NCBI RefSeq assembly: GCF_024814375.1
Contig: NZ_JANUXX010000004.1
Span: 1 to 64,000 of the forward strand
Direction of reading: 5' to 3'
Source: Streptococcus sciuri
GTDB lineage: Bacteria; Bacillota; Bacilli; Lactobacillales; Streptococcaceae
DNA: 64,000 nucleotides
A program made the position numbers and the translations under genes. This document shows, piece after piece, positions 19,733 to 29,832 of this stretch; the stretch's first letter is position 1; every line of letters starts with the position of its first letter. Under the pieces are notes generated by a model, which saw only the letters and a list, made by a program, of their open reading frames with translations, made no database searches and had not been told where the DNA came from.

Positions 19733-19786
19733 ACTTTGCTGAATAAAATAGCTTGAATCATCAAATTAAAAAAATATGAAAAATAC

Positions 19787-19816
19787 TTGATTTTATATGC
19801 TAGATTATGCTAGAAT
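19787..19816 (+). promoter_or_regulatory. Promoter of fabM
   Basis: TTGATT at 19787-19792, 18-base spacer ending in TGC, TAGAAT at 19811-19816 (extended -10). Confidence 0.6.
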
Positions 19817-19833
19817 AATTCTGTTTTTAGATA

Positions 19834-19848
19834 GTTTGATTTCCAAAC
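19834..19848 (+). promoter_or_regulatory. Degenerate FabT box before fabM
   Basis: AGTTTGA-TTT-CCAAACA resembles the FabT operator core TTTGA-N3-TCAAA with one mismatch. It lies about 10 bases after the expected start point. Confidence 0.5.
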
Positions 19849-19874
19849 AAAAATCAAAGAGAAAAGGAAATATG

Positions 19875-20666
19875 ATGTCTTTTAAATGGATTACCTACGT
19901 TGTAGAGGAGGAAAGAGCACGTCTAACACTTAATCGTCCAGAAGTTTCAAATGGCTTTAATATTCCAATTTGTGAAGAAATTTTGCTCGCTCTTGATATG
20001 GCAGCAAAAGATGAAGAGGTTCGTATTCTTACTTTTGAGGCAAACGGAAAAGTTTTTTCGGTAGGTGGGGACTTGGTCGAGATGGAGTGTGCTGTCAAAA
20101 ATGATAATATCCAATCGCTTGTTAGAATAGCTGAGTTAGTTAATGCTATCTCCTTTGTCATCAAAAAATTACCAAAGCCTGTTATCATGCTAACAGATGG
20201 TGCTGTGGCAGGCGCTGCTGCTAATCTAGCGGTTGCTTGTGATTTTGTCATCTCCTCTGATAAGACAAAATTTATTCAAGCTTTTGTAGGTGTTGGATTG
20301 GCGCCAGATGCAGGCGGTTTATACCTCTTGTCAAAAGCTATCGGTGTCAATCGAGCTACTCATCTAGCCATGACAGGAGAAGGGCTGAAAGCTGAAAAAG
20401 CATTAGAATATGGCATTGTCTACAAAATTTGTGAATCTGAAAAGTTAGAGAAAACAGCGCAGCAACTTATTAAAAAACTGAAGCGTAGCTCGGTTAACTC
20501 TTTTAAAGCAATTAAAGAAATGGTTTGGCAAAGCAACTTTACCGAATGGGAAGATTATGCTAAATTAGAGCTGAGTTTGCAAAAATCGTTAGCCTTTACA
20601 GATGACTTTAAAGAGGGTGTGCTAGCTTATGCAGAGAAACGCCGTCCTCAGTTTAGAGGACAATAA
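19875..20666 (+). CDS. fabM: Trans-2-decenoyl-ACP isomerase FabM
   Basis: Crotonase-fold enzyme that turns trans-2- into cis-3-decenoyl-ACP, the branch point to unsaturated fatty acids in streptococci. About 263 residues. The oxyanion-hole segments are [11 protein letters not shown] (about 58-68) and [16 protein letters not shown]. The start is taken as the second of two adjacent ATGs (19872, 19875), which stands six bases from AAGGA. An upstream in-frame ATG at 19797 lies within the promoter and is rejected. It heads the fab cluster but has its own promoter. Confidence 0.87.
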   Translation: MSFKWITYVVEEERARLTLNRPEVSNGFNIPICEEILLALDMAAKDEEVRILTFEANGKVFSVGGDLVEMECAVKNDNIQSLVRIAELVNAISFVIKKLPKPVIMLTDGAVAGAAANLAVACDFVISSDKTKFIQAFVGVGLAPDAGGLYLLSKAIGVNRATHLAMTGEGLKAEKALEYGIVYKICESEKLEKTAQQLIKKLKRSSVNSFKAIKEMVWQSNFTEWEDYAKLELSLQKSLAFTDDFKEGVLAYAEKRRPQFRGQ

Positions 20667-20687
20667 AAAATAACTTTTAAGAAAGCC

Positions 20688-20716
20688 TTGCAAAAAAGCG
20701 TGACTTTTGTTAAACT
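20688..20716 (+). promoter_or_regulatory. Promoter of fabT-fabH-acpP
   Basis: TTGCAA at 20688-20693, 17-base spacer ending in TGT, TAAACT at 20711-20716. The -10 runs into the FabT palindrome. Confidence 0.65.
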
Positions 20717-20732
20717 TTGATAGTCAAAGTTT
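20712..20732 (+). promoter_or_regulatory. FabT operator at its own promoter
   Basis: A perfect inverted repeat AAACTTTGA-TAG-TCAAAGTTT that overlaps the -10 box. It matches the known FabT box core TTTGA-N3-TCAAA and predicts autorepression. Confidence 0.85.
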
Positions 20733-20753
20733 TATGAAAAGGAGTGAGAAAAC

Positions 20754-21191
20754 TTGGATTATAGTCAAATCAATGCTTATCTTGTGGATATTTTTAATAA
20801 GGTTTTAGTTATTGAAGAAACCAGCTTGAGAACAAGCCAATTTAATGATATTTCTCTGAAAGAGATGCATACGATTGAGATTATTGGTAAGAATGCTAAA
20901 GTAACTCCAAGTGACATTGCTCGTGCGCAGATGATTACACTAGGAACAGTGACAGCTAGCTTGAATAAGCTTGAAGCCAAAGGTTATATTGAGCGTAGTC
21001 GTTCGCAGTCTGATCGTAGGGTTGTTTATTTGAGTTTGACGAAAAAAGGACGTTTGATTGATCGCTTGCATAGCAAGTTTCATAAGCGTTTGGTTGAACA
21101 TATTGTTGAGGAATTTGATGAAACAGATGTTGAAGCTCTCACTAAGGGGTTAAGCAATTTGCATCAATTTTTAGAGGAGCTTATCTCATGA
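20754..21191 (+). CDS. fabT: MarR-family fatty-acid synthesis repressor FabT
   Basis: A 145-residue winged-helix regulator that, bound to long-chain acyl-ACP, represses the fab genes in streptococci. The helix-turn-helix is around residues 55-80 ([20 protein letters not shown]). The wing includes [11 protein letters not shown], a MarR hallmark. The start is TTG at 20754, with AAGGAG at 20739-20744. The stop overlaps the fabH start by four bases. FabT boxes lie at 19834, 20712 and 22585. Confidence 0.92.
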   Translation: MDYSQINAYLVDIFNKVLVIEETSLRTSQFNDISLKEMHTIEIIGKNAKVTPSDIARAQMITLGTVTASLNKLEAKGYIERSRSQSDRRVVYLSLTKKGRLIDRLHSKFHKRLVEHIVEEFDETDVEALTKGLSNLHQFLEELIS

Positions 21192-22162
21192 GATATGCAA
21201 AGATTAGTCAAGTGGCGCATTATGTCCCCTCCCAAGTCATTACAAATGATGATCTATCTCAAATAATGGACACCAGTGATGAGTGGATTACAAGTCGAAC
21301 AGGTATCAAAAAACGTCATATCACAAAGGATGAGTCAACAGCTGATTTAGCAAGTCAAGTAGCCAAACAGTTGCTTGAAAAGTCATCTCTTGAACCTAGT
21401 AGTATTGACTTTATTCTTGTGGCAACAGTGACACCAGACAGTACGATGCCCTCAACGGCTGCAAAAGTTCAGGCCTCTATCGGTGCTATAAATGCTTTTT
21501 CCTTTGATTTATCAGCGGCGTGTAGTGGTTTTATATTTGCACTATCAACGGCAGAAAAATTTATCCGATCTGGGATTTATCAAAAAGGTTTGGTGATTGG
21601 TGCTGAGACTTTTTCTAAAATTGTTGATTGGACAGATCGTAGGACAGCAGTGCTATTTGGTGATGGTGCTGGTGGTGTACTGCTTGAGACAGCAGATGAG
21701 GTGCATTTTTTAGCAGAATCTTTACATTCAGATGGGAGTCGAGGAGATGGCCTTACTTCAGGTATTGTTGGACTGAACTCACCATTTTCAGTTGTTGAGG
21801 AGAATCTCCCTTATGTGATTATGGATGGACGTGCCATTTTTGATTTTACCGTTCGAGATGTATCAAAAAGCATTACAGAGATCATGAGGACAACGGGAGT
21901 TACAGCCGATACTATCGACTACTTCTTACTTCATCAAGCGAATATCCGTATCTTAGATAAGATGGCTAGAAAGGTTGGTATCAATAGAGATAAGTTTTTA
22001 GCCAATATGATGGAGTATGGGAACACCTGTGCCGCTAGTATTCCGATATTATTATCAGAATCGGTGGATAAGGGGATTATCGCATTGGACGGAACTCAAG
22101 TAATTTTACTCTCAGGTTTTGGTGGAGGATTGACATGGGGCAGTCTAATTGTTAGAATTTAG
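21188..22162 (+). CDS. fabH: 3-oxoacyl-ACP synthase III (KAS III)
   Basis: Starts chain growth by joining acetyl-CoA to malonyl-ACP. 324 residues. Catalytic Cys in LSAACSGF (about 113), His in LLHQANIR (about 248) and Asn in EYGNTCAAS (about 280). It overlaps fabT by ATGA. Confidence 0.95.
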   Translation: MRYAKISQVAHYVPSQVITNDDLSQIMDTSDEWITSRTGIKKRHITKDESTADLASQVAKQLLEKSSLEPSSIDFILVATVTPDSTMPSTAAKVQASIGAINAFSFDLSAACSGFIFALSTAEKFIRSGIYQKGLVIGAETFSKIVDWTDRRTAVLFGDGAGGVLLETADEVHFLAESLHSDGSRGDGLTSGIVGLNSPFSVVEENLPYVIMDGRAIFDFTVRDVSKSITEIMRTTGVTADTIDYFLLHQANIRILDKMARKVGINRDKFLANMMEYGNTCAASIPILLSESVDKGIIALDGTQVILLSGFGGGLTWGSLIVRI

Positions 22163-22240
22163 GTATATTGTGCATAAGCACAGTATAGAATCAGCTAGCT
22201 ATAAGCTAATCAATATTATTTATTTAAAAGGAGCTATATC

Positions 22241-22465
22241 ATGGCAGTATTTGAAAAAGTACAAGAAATTATTGTTGAAGAACTTGGTAAAGAAACAGAT
22301 GAAGTAACATTGGAAACTACTTTTGATGACCTTGATGCGGATTCATTAGATGTTTTTCAAGTCATTTCCGAAATCGAAGACGAATTCGATATTCAAATCG
22401 AAACTGAAGAAGGTCTCAATACAGTTGGCGATTTAGTTGCTTACGTTGAAGAAAAAACAAAATAA
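22241..22465 (+). CDS. acpP: Acyl carrier protein
   Basis: Carries growing acyl chains on a phosphopantetheine arm at the serine of DADSLDVFQ (about residue 36). A 74-residue acidic protein of normal size. AAAGGAG lies about seven bases before the ATG. The 276 bases after it hold the fabK promoter and leader. Confidence 0.94.
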   Translation: MAVFEKVQEIIVEELGKETDEVTLETTFDDLDADSLDVFQVISEIEDEFDIQIETEEGLNTVGDLVAYVEEKTK

Positions 22466-22575
22466 GGGCTAACCAACTGACCAGAATGTTTTTTAGCAAA
22501 TGGAAGTTGCACTAGCTTCACAATCATGTAGGAGTGTTCAGTAAGCAATAAAGATTTATGTTCACTCCTTATTAG

Positions 22576-22584
22576 TGATAAGAT
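22576..22584 (+). promoter_or_regulatory. Extended -10 promoter before fabK
   Basis: TGA followed by TAAGAT (22579-22584), directly upstream of a FabT palindrome. No good -35. Confidence 0.5.
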
Positions 22585-22601
22585 AGTTTGAATTTCAAAT
22601 T
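22585..22601 (+). promoter_or_regulatory. FabT operator before fabK
   Basis: AGTTTGA-ATT-TCAAATT, a clean match to the FabT box core. In pneumococcus FabT also binds before fabK, which supports the call. Confidence 0.8.
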
Positions 22602-22656
22602 ATAAAGGCTAGAAAACTGTCAGATTCTATTGATAAGTGCTTTAGTGATGAAAACC

Positions 22657-22720
22657 TAAATAAGCGATTAAAGGTGGAATAGAACGTTTAATCGTTTTAT
22701 TTCCGCTTTAGTCGCTTAGC
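22657..22720 (+). other. fabK leader with alternative hairpins
   Basis: Segment TAAGCGATTAAAG-GT-GGAA (about 22660-22678) can pair with TTTAATCG (22687-22694). It can also pair, over a longer reach, with TTCC-GC-TTTAGTCGCTTA (22701-22718). The two partners are near-copies of each other and the pairings exclude one another. No T run follows. The role is unknown. Confidence 0.45.
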
Positions 22721-22741
22721 TAAGATTTAGAAAGTATAGAT

Positions 22742-23701
22742 ATGAAAAGTCGTATTACGGAATTATTACACATTAAATATCCTATTTTTCAAGGTGGAAT
22801 GGCTTGGGTTGCTGATGGCGATTTGGCTGCTGCTGTATCAAAGGCAGGTGGTTTAGGGATTATCGGTGGTGGTAATGCTCCTAAAGAAGTTGTCAAAGCT
22901 AATATTGATAAGGTTAAAGCCGTAACTGATAAACCTTTTGGGGTTAATATCATGTTACTCTCACCATTTGTTGAGGATATTGTTGATCTTGTTATCGAAG
23001 AAGGGGTCAAGGTGGTGACTACTGGTGCTGGTAATCCTGGAAAATATATGGAGCGGTTTCATAAAGCAGGTATCACTGTTATTCCTGTGGTTCCTAGTGT
23101 TGCCTTGGCTCGTCGCATGGAAAAAATGGGCGCCGATGCTGTCATTGCAGAAGGTATGGAAGCAGGAGGTCATATTGGTAAGTTAACGACGATGACTCTT
23201 GTGCGTCAAGTGGTTGATGCAGTTTCTATCCCAGTTATTGCAGCAGGCGGTATTGCTGATGGACGTGGCGCAGCAGCAGGGTTTATGTTAGGAGCAGAAG
23301 CTATACAAGTCGGTACTCGCTTTGTTGTGGCTAAAGAGTCCAATGCTCACCCTAACTTTAAGGCAAAAATCTTAAAAGCAAAAGACATCGATACTGTAGT
23401 GTCTGCACAAGTTGTTGGGCATCCTGTGCGTGCCATAAAAAATAAGCTTGCAACTGCTTATGCTAAAGCTGAGAAAGACTTCTTAGCAGGTAAAATAACG
23501 GCTCAAGAAATTGAAGAACTTGGTGCAGGATCGCTACGCAATGCAGTGGTTGATGGTGATGTTGACTATGGTTCTGTAATGGCAGGGCAAATTGCAGGTT
23601 TTGTGAGTAAAGAGGAAACTTGTAAAGAGATTCTAAAAGATCTCTATTATGGTGCTCGTGATATTATCTTGGGAACAGCCAATCGATGGGAGAAAGACTA
23701 A
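22742..23701 (+). CDS. fabK: Enoyl-ACP reductase II (FMN)
   Basis: Reduces the trans-2 double bond in the last step of each elongation round. It is the streptococcal, triclosan-insensitive type. 319 residues, FMN-binding TIM barrel related to 2-nitropropane dioxygenase. Visible features are [18 protein letters not shown] at the N-terminus, [18 protein letters not shown] near 140 and [10 protein letters not shown] near 175. The ribosome site is weak (AGAAAG), and the gene is preceded by a structured leader. Confidence 0.94.
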   Translation: MKSRITELLHIKYPIFQGGMAWVADGDLAAAVSKAGGLGIIGGGNAPKEVVKANIDKVKAVTDKPFGVNIMLLSPFVEDIVDLVIEEGVKVVTTGAGNPGKYMERFHKAGITVIPVVPSVALARRMEKMGADAVIAEGMEAGGHIGKLTTMTLVRQVVDAVSIPVIAAGGIADGRGAAAGFMLGAEAIQVGTRFVVAKESNAHPNFKAKILKAKDIDTVVSAQVVGHPVRAIKNKLATAYAKAEKDFLAGKITAQEIEELGAGSLRNAVVDGDVDYGSVMAGQIAGFVSKEETCKEILKDLYYGARDIILGTANRWEKD

Positions 23702-23761
23702 CTCTTCATTGACACTATAACAAGACACAATCTCTAATAATGTTAGGGGATGGAGGACAAA

Positions 23762-24682
23762 ATGGCGAAAACTGCCTTCTTATTTGCAGGTCAGGGGTCA
23801 CAGAGCTTAGGTATGGCGCATGATCTCTATGAAATTTACCCTATTGTGCAAGAAACGTTTCATCAAGCTAGTCATGTGTTGGGATATGATGTGCGACAGT
23901 TGATTGACAAAGACGAGAAAAAGCTCAATCAAACACGCTATACACAGCCTGCTATCTTGGCAACTTCCGTTGCAATTTATCGCTTACTTCTTGAAAAAGG
24001 GATTGCTCCAGATATGGTTGCTGGTCTTTCTTTAGGAGAGTATTCAGCTTTGGTAGCTTCTGGGGCACTAGAATTTGAAAAAGCTATTGCACTCGTTGCT
24101 AAGCGGGGACAGTACATGGAGGTAGCCGCACCGTATGGTAGTGGCAAGATGGTGGCAGTTCTCGATACACCAGTAGATATAATTGAAGAGGCTTGTGAGA
24201 AAGCGACTGAAAAAGGGGTTGTTTCTCTTGCTAATTACAATACCCCTACGCAAATTGTCATTGGAGGAGAAGTAGCAGCTGTCGATAAAGCGGTTGACTA
24301 CCTCAAAGTAGCAGGCGCTAAGCGACTGATTCCATTGAAAGTGTCAGGTCCCTTTCATACTGCTCTACTAAAGTCCGCAAGTGATAAATTGGCTAAAGAA
24401 CTTGAGACAGTGACTTTTGATACTTTTAAGTTACCATTGATTGGAAATACGAAAGCTACCGTTATGCAAGAAAGTGAGATTAAAACCTTGCTAGCACGTC
24501 AAGTCATGGAGCCAGTGCATTTTTATGAGTCGATTAACACGATGCTCTCTCTTGGGATGACAGATGTAATTGAGATTGGTCCAGGTAAGGTGTTAACTGG
24601 TTTTTTAAAGAAGATTGATAAGACAATCCCAAGTATTTCTGTCTATGATAAAGTTAGCTTGGAGAATTTACTGGCTAGATAG
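23762..24682 (+). CDS. fabD: Malonyl-CoA:ACP transacylase
   Basis: Moves malonate from CoA to ACP. About 306 residues. The family start is AFLFAGQGSQ. The active serine is in GLSLGEYSALVA (about 90). The His is in SGPFHTALL (about 197). The start at 23762 is chosen because GGAGG stands at 23752-23756. An ATG at 23750 lies upstream of that site. Confidence 0.94.
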   Translation: MAKTAFLFAGQGSQSLGMAHDLYEIYPIVQETFHQASHVLGYDVRQLIDKDEKKLNQTRYTQPAILATSVAIYRLLLEKGIAPDMVAGLSLGEYSALVASGALEFEKAIALVAKRGQYMEVAAPYGSGKMVAVLDTPVDIIEEACEKATEKGVVSLANYNTPTQIVIGGEVAAVDKAVDYLKVAGAKRLIPLKVSGPFHTALLKSASDKLAKELETVTFDTFKLPLIGNTKATVMQESEIKTLLARQVMEPVHFYESINTMLSLGMTDVIEIGPGKVLTGFLKKIDKTIPSISVYDKVSLENLLAR

Positions 24683-24693
24683 GAGGCAACAAT

Positions 24694-25428
24694 TTGGAAC
24701 TTTTTAGAAAAACAGTTTTTGTAACAGGGTCAACACGTGGTATTGGCTTAGCTATTGCACATAAATTTGCTCAATTGGGCGCCAATGTTGTCCTTAATGG
24801 ACGCCATGTGATACCTGAGAGTTTACTTGAAACATTTTCACATTACAATGGTGAGGTACTAGCTGTGAGTGGAGATGTATCTAATGAGGCTGACAGTAAA
24901 CGCATGATAGCTGAAGTGGCCAAAATTCTGGGTAGTGTTGATATTTTGGTAAATAACGCTGGAATTACAAATGACAAGCTCATGCTCAAAATGACACAAG
25001 AGGATTTTGAAAAAGTCTTGAAAGTCAACTTGACAGGTGCTTTTAATATGACTCAAGCAGTTCTAAAACCAATGAGTAAGGCACGTTCTGGTGCTATTAT
25101 CAATATTTCAAGTGTTGTCGGTTTGGTTGGAAATGTCGGACAAGCCAATTATGCAGCTTCAAAAGCAGGTCTGATTGGCTTTAGCAAGTCGGTAGCTCGT
25201 GAGGTTGCTGGTCGTGGTGTCCGTGTTAATGTGGTGGCGCCAGGATTTATCGAGTCTGATATGACAGAGGTTATTCCTGATAAGCTAAAGGATGCCATGC
25301 TAGCACAAATCCCAATGAAGCGTATCGGTAAGCCTGAGGAAATTGCTGAGGTGGTTGCATTTTTAGCAAAACAAGAATATCTAACAGGTCAGGTACTAGC
25401 CATTGACGGCGGTATGACAATGCAATAA
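24694..25428 (+). CDS. fabG: 3-oxoacyl-ACP reductase
   Basis: NADPH-dependent short-chain dehydrogenase, 244 residues. Cofactor motif TGSTRGIG at the N-terminus, NNAG near 88, and the catalytic Ser and YxxxK in QANYAASKAG. The start is TTG at 24694 with AGGAGG at 24681-24686. Confidence 0.95.
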   Translation: MELFRKTVFVTGSTRGIGLAIAHKFAQLGANVVLNGRHVIPESLLETFSHYNGEVLAVSGDVSNEADSKRMIAEVAKILGSVDILVNNAGITNDKLMLKMTQEDFEKVLKVNLTGAFNMTQAVLKPMSKARSGAIINISSVVGLVGNVGQANYAASKAGLIGFSKSVAREVAGRGVRVNVVAPGFIESDMTEVIPDKLKDAMLAQIPMKRIGKPEEIAEVVAFLAKQEYLTGQVLAIDGGMTMQ

Positions 25429-25443
25429 GAAGAGGATAGGTTA

Positions 25444-26676
25444 ATGACTAAAAATAGAGTAGTTGTAACAGGTTATGGTGTTACATCGCCAATTGGTAAT
25501 ACTCCAGGAGAATTTTGGGATAGTTTACAAGCCGGAAAAATTGGGATCGGTCCTATTACGAAGTTTGATACAACAGACTTTAGTGTTTATAATGCTGGTG
25601 AAATCCAAGATTTCCCATTTGATAAGTATTTTGTACGCAAAGATAAAAATAGAATGGACATGTATTCTCTTTATGCGATTTATGCAGCATTAGAAGCTGT
25701 AGAAATGGCACAATTAGAGACAGGAAATCTCGATCATGATCGTGTTGGTGTCATTGTATCTAGTGGTATTGGAGGTTTGCAGGAGCTAGAAGATCAGATT
25801 ATTCGCTTGCATACCCGTGGACCAAAGCGTGTTCAGCCTATGTTTATTCCTAAGGCATTGTCCAATATGGCAGCAGGAAATATCGCTATGCGCTTGAATG
25901 CTCAAGGTGTATGTAAGTCAATCACTACAGCTTGTGCTTCAGCTAATGATGCTATCGGAGAGGCTTTTCGTGAAATCAAGTTTGGATTTCAAGATGTGGT
26001 GATTTGTGGTGGTTCTGAAAGTTCAATCACGAAGATTGGTATCGCAGGTTTCCAAAATCTAACAGCTCTGTCTCAAACAGAAGACCCAACACGCTCCTCT
26101 ATTCCATTTGATAAGGATAGAAATGGCTTTGTCATGGGTGAGGGGGCAGGTATTCTCATCTTAGAGAGCTTAGAGCATGCCCAAAAACGTGGCGCTACTA
26201 TTTTAGCGGAGGTTGTTGGCTACGGTAATACCTGTGATGCTTATCATATGACAACACCAACTCCAGATGGATCAGGAGCTGCTAAAGCTATGAAGCTTGC
26301 TATGAATGAAGCGAACATAGAGGCTAGTCAAGTTGGTTATGTCAATGCACATGGCACCTCTACACAAGCAAATGAACATAGCGAAAGTCAAGCTATTGTT
26401 GCTGTTCTTGGAAAAGAAGTACCAGTATCCTCAACAAAATCCTTTACAGGGCATCTATTAGGAGCTGCGGGTGGTGTTGAGGCAATCGCAACTATCGAAG
26501 CCATTCGTCACCAATACGTGCCAATGACTGCAGGTACAAAAGAATTGTCAGAAGACATCGAAGCAAATGTCATCTATGGTCAAGGTATCAACGCAACAAT
26601 TAATTATGCCTTGTCAAATACTTTTGGTTTTGGTGGACACAATGCTGTAACAGCTTTCAAACGTTGGGAGGTTTAG
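25444..26676 (+). CDS. fabF: 3-oxoacyl-ACP synthase II (KAS II)
   Basis: Main elongating condensing enzyme, 410 residues. Catalytic Cys in TTACASAND (about 163), His in NAHGTST (about 302) and His in FTGHLLGAAGG (about 339). The accB GTG start follows after one base. Confidence 0.96.
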   Translation: MTKNRVVVTGYGVTSPIGNTPGEFWDSLQAGKIGIGPITKFDTTDFSVYNAGEIQDFPFDKYFVRKDKNRMDMYSLYAIYAALEAVEMAQLETGNLDHDRVGVIVSSGIGGLQELEDQIIRLHTRGPKRVQPMFIPKALSNMAAGNIAMRLNAQGVCKSITTACASANDAIGEAFREIKFGFQDVVICGGSESSITKIGIAGFQNLTALSQTEDPTRSSIPFDKDRNGFVMGEGAGILILESLEHAQKRGATILAEVVGYGNTCDAYHMTTPTPDGSGAAKAMKLAMNEANIEASQVGYVNAHGTSTQANEHSESQAIVAVLGKEVPVSSTKSFTGHLLGAAGGVEAIATIEAIRHQYVPMTAGTKELSEDIEANVIYGQGINATINYALSNTFGFGGHNAVTAFKRWEV

Positions 26677-26677
26677 T

Positions 26678-27139
26678 GTGAATATCTCAGATATCAAAGA
26701 ATTAATGGCGCAATTTGACAACTCTAGCTTGCGTGAATTTTCTTATCGTAATGCTAACGATGATTTGCATTTTAGCAAAAATAGCTTAGTCTCTCGTGAG
26801 CAAGTGACTGATCCTATCTTAGAAGCACCATTATCCTCTATCGCTCCACAATCTACTAGTGCTTCCCAAGCGTCACTAGAGACTGCGAACAAACCTATTG
26901 CCGAAGGGGAATTGGTAGAGAGTCCTTTGGTTGGGGTGGCTTATCTAGCATCGGCTCCAGATAAACCCAACTTTGTTGCAATTGGTGAAACGGTAAAGAA
27001 AGGGCAGACTCTGCTAATCATTGAAGCAATGAAAGTGATGAATGAAGTGCTAGCCCCTAAGGATGGAGTGGTTACTGAAATTCTCGTTGAAAATGAAGAA
27101 GTTGTGGAATTTGGCAAAGGATTGGTGCGTATTAAATGA
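26678..27139 (+). CDS. accB: Biotin carboxyl carrier protein of acetyl-CoA carboxylase
   Basis: Carries CO2 on biotin between AccC and AccAD. 153 residues. A Ser/Ala/Pro linker is at about 50-75. The biotinyl domain has the target lysine in EAMKVMNE (about 118). GTG start, with GGGAGG a few bases upstream in the fabF end. It overlaps fabZ by four bases. Confidence 0.92.
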   Translation: MNISDIKELMAQFDNSSLREFSYRNANDDLHFSKNSLVSREQVTDPILEAPLSSIAPQSTSASQASLETANKPIAEGELVESPLVGVAYLASAPDKPNFVAIGETVKKGQTLLIIEAMKVMNEVLAPKDGVVTEILVENEEVVEFGKGLVRIK

Positions 27140-27561
27140 TTGATATAACAAAAATTCGTGAAGCACTTCCTCATCGTTATCCGATGCTTTTGGTTGATAG
27201 AGTGTTGGAGGTATCAGAAAATGAAATAACAGCTATCAAAAATGTCACCATCAACGAGCCTTTCTTTATAGGGCATTTTCCAGAATATCCTGTTATGCCT
27301 GGTGTTCTTATCATGGAAGCTCTTGCCCAGACGGCAGGTGTCTTAGAATTATCAAAAACAGAAAATCAGGGTAAACTCGTTTTTTATGCCGGTATGGATA
27401 AGGTTCGTTTCAAAAAACAAGTCGTTCCTGGAGATCAACTAGTCATGACAGCTAAATTTATCAAACGTCGTGGAACGATTGCAGTAGTGGAAGCTAAGGC
27501 AGAAGTAGATGGACAGTTAGTAGCTAGCGGTCTCTTAACCTTTGCGCTTGGGAAAAGCTAA
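27136..27561 (+). CDS. fabZ: 3-hydroxyacyl-ACP dehydratase
   Basis: Removes water in each elongation round. 141-residue hot-dog fold. The active His is in [20 protein letters not shown] (about 50), with the Glu a little further on. The start [10 protein letters not shown] block is intact. It overlaps accB (ATGA). Confidence 0.94.
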   Translation: MIDITKIREALPHRYPMLLVDRVLEVSENEITAIKNVTINEPFFIGHFPEYPVMPGVLIMEALAQTAGVLELSKTENQGKLVFYAGMDKVRFKKQVVPGDQLVMTAKFIKRRGTIAVVEAKAEVDGQLVASGLLTFALGKS

Positions 27562-27586
27562 AACGTAACTAGAAGGGAAGAATGGG

Positions 27587-28957
27587 ATGTTTAAAAAACT
27601 ATTGATTGCAAATCGTGGGGAGATTGCAGTGCGTATTATACGTGCTGCACGTGAACTGGGAATTGCAACAGTTGCAGTTTATTCAGAAGCTGATAAAGAG
27701 GCGCTTCATACCATTCTAGCAGATGAAGCTATTTGCATTGGTCCTAGTAAATCAAGCGACTCTTACCTCAACATAAATGCGGTACTTTCTGCAGCGATTG
27801 TGACAGGGGCTCAAGCTATTCATCCAGGTTTTGGTTTTTTAAGTGAAAATTCCAAATTTGCCACGATGTGCGAGGAAATGCATATTAAGTTCATAGGTCC
27901 TTCGAGTTTTGTTATGGATAAGATGGGGGATAAAATCAATGCGCGTGCAGAGATGATACGTGCTCATGTTCCTGTCATTCCTGGATCAAAAGGTGAGATT
28001 ACAACGCCTCAAGAAGCCCTCGAAGTGGCAGATACTATTGGTTATCCTGTTATGTTGAAAGCTTCGGCAGGTGGCGGTGGTAAAGGAATTCGCAAAGTTG
28101 AATCCAAGGATGCTTTAGTGGCAGCTTTTGAATCTGCCTCACAAGAAGCCCTTGCTGCTTTTGGCAACGGTGCTATGTATATAGAAAAAGTTATCTACCC
28201 TGCGCGCCATATTGAGATTCAGATTTTAGGTGATCATTTTGGCAACATCATTCATTTAGGGGAGCGTGATTGCTCATTACAACGCAATAATCAAAAAGTC
28301 TTAGAAGAAAGCCCCTCAATTGCGATTGGTACTACGCTTCGTCAAAGTATCGGAGATGCTGCTGTACGAGCTGCTAAGGCTGTTTCCTATGAGAATGCAG
28401 GAACGATTGAGTTTCTCCTTGACGAAAAGACTGGTGAGTTCTACTTTATGGAGATGAACACGCGTGTTCAGGTTGAACATCCTGTAACTGAGTTTGTGAC
28501 CGGTGTTGATATTGTTAAAGAACAGATTCGTATTGCAGCAGGGCAACCGTTATCGATTTCTCAAGAGGATATTTGCTTAAAAGGTCATGCTATTGAATGT
28601 CGGATTAACGCTGAAAATCCTAAATTTCATTTTGCACCAAGTCCAGGTAAAATTACGGAGTTATACTTGCCATCTGGCGGTGTCGGTTTACGTGTGGATT
28701 CTGCTGTCTATCCAGGATATACCATTCCGCCTTATTATGATAGCATGATTGCTAAGATTATCGTACATGGAAGTAACCGTTTTGATGCACTGATGAAAAT
28801 GCAACGTGCGCTTTATGAGCTAGAAATTGAAGGAGTGGTAACCAATAGCGATTTTCAGATGGATTTAATTTCGGATTCTCGTGTCATTGCTGGTGACTAT
28901 GATACCGCTTTTTTGATGGAAACTTTTTTACCAGAGTATGAACAAGCTGAGGATTAG
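27587..28957 (+). CDS. accC: Biotin carboxylase of acetyl-CoA carboxylase
   Basis: ATP-dependent carboxylation of biotin. 456 residues. N-terminal [22 protein letters not shown]-grasp glycine loop [12 protein letters not shown] near 161-172. Active-site [15 protein letters not shown] near 288-302. AGAAGGGAAG precedes the ATG. Confidence 0.96.
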   Translation: MFKKLLIANRGEIAVRIIRAARELGIATVAVYSEADKEALHTILADEAICIGPSKSSDSYLNINAVLSAAIVTGAQAIHPGFGFLSENSKFATMCEEMHIKFIGPSSFVMDKMGDKINARAEMIRAHVPVIPGSKGEITTPQEALEVADTIGYPVMLKASAGGGGKGIRKVESKDALVAAFESASQEALAAFGNGAMYIEKVIYPARHIEIQILGDHFGNIIHLGERDCSLQRNNQKVLEESPSIAIGTTLRQSIGDAAVRAAKAVSYENAGTIEFLLDEKTGEFYFMEMNTRVQVEHPVTEFVTGVDIVKEQIRIAAGQPLSISQEDICLKGHAIECRINAENPKFHFAPSPGKITELYLPSGGVGLRVDSAVYPGYTIPPYYDSMIAKIIVHGSNRFDALMKMQRALYELEIEGVVTNSDFQMDLISDSRVIAGDYDTAFLMETFLPEYEQAED

Positions 28958-28965
28958 GAGGATCT

Positions 28966-29832
28966 ATGGCATTTTTTAAGAAAAAAGGTAAATATATCCG
29001 TATCAATCCTAATCGCTCTATCCGTCACCAAGGAGAATTAGAATTACCAGAAGTTCCAGATGAATTGTTTGCTAAGTGTCCAGCTTGTAGGCACATGATT
29101 TATCAAAAAGACTTAGGGCTTGCTAAAATTTGCCCACAGTGTCACTATAACTTCCGAATTAGCGCTAAGGAGCGTCTCTTGTTGACGGTTGATGAGGGAA
29201 GCTTTGAGGAGTTATTTACGGGTATCGCCAATCAAAATCCACTAAAGTTTCCAAGCTATCAGGAAAAGCTCGAAAAAGCAAAAGAGACAACAGGTCTCGA
29301 TGAAGCAGTACTTACAGGTTTAGCACGTATTCGTCATCGAAAAGTGGCTCTTGCGATTATGGATTCTCACTTTATTATGGCGAGCATGGGAACGGTCGTT
29401 GGAGAGAAAATCACTCGTCTCTTTGAGTTGGCGACGAGAGAAAAGCTTCCTGTTGTCATTTTTACCGCTTCTGGTGGTGCTAGGATGCAAGAAGGAATTA
29501 TGAGTTTGATGCAGATGGCAAAAATTTCTGCTGCTGTCAAACGTCATGCTAACACTGGGCTTTTCTATTTGAGCGTTTTGACGGATCCAACGACTGGTGG
29601 TGTGACAGCTAGTTTTGCTATGGAAGGTGATATTATTCTTGCTGAACCTCAAGCATTGGTTGGTTTTGCTGGGCGTCGTGTTATTGAAACGACAGTGCGT
29701 GAGGATTTACCCGATCGTTTCCAAAAAGCGGAGTTTCTATTGGAACATGGCTTTGTAGACAAGATTGTTGAGCGTACAGATCTACGTAGTACCATTGCTC
29801 AGCTATTAGAGTTGCATGGAGGTGAGTTATGA
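28966..29832 (+). CDS. accD: Acetyl-CoA carboxylase carboxyltransferase beta subunit
   Basis: With AccA transfers CO2 to acetyl-CoA. 288 residues. The zinc ribbon CPACRHMIY-x-CPQC is at about 38-60. The crotonase-like core has SGGARMQEG (about 168). It overlaps accA by four bases. Confidence 0.95.
   Translation: MAFFKKKGKYIRINPNRSIRHQGELELPEVPDELFAKCPACRHMIYQKDLGLAKICPQCHYNFRISAKERLLLTVDEGSFEELFTGIANQNPLKFPSYQEKLEKAKETTGLDEAVLTGLARIRHRKVALAIMDSHFIMASMGTVVGEKITRLFELATREKLPVVIFTASGGARMQEGIMSLMQMAKISAAVKRHANTGLFYLSVLTDPTTGGVTASFAMEGDIILAEPQALVGFAGRRVIETTVREDLPDRFQKAEFLLEHGFVDKIVERTDLRSTIAQLLELHGGEL

Noticed and set aside
19752-19768. Second FabT-like site (CTTGAATCATCAAAT) upstream of fabM
   Set aside because: The arm spacing is four bases instead of three, and it lies upstream of the -35, so it was not called.
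23708-23749. TTGACA before fabD as a separate promoter
   Set aside because: No convincing -10 at the right distance; the gene is covered by the fabK transcript.
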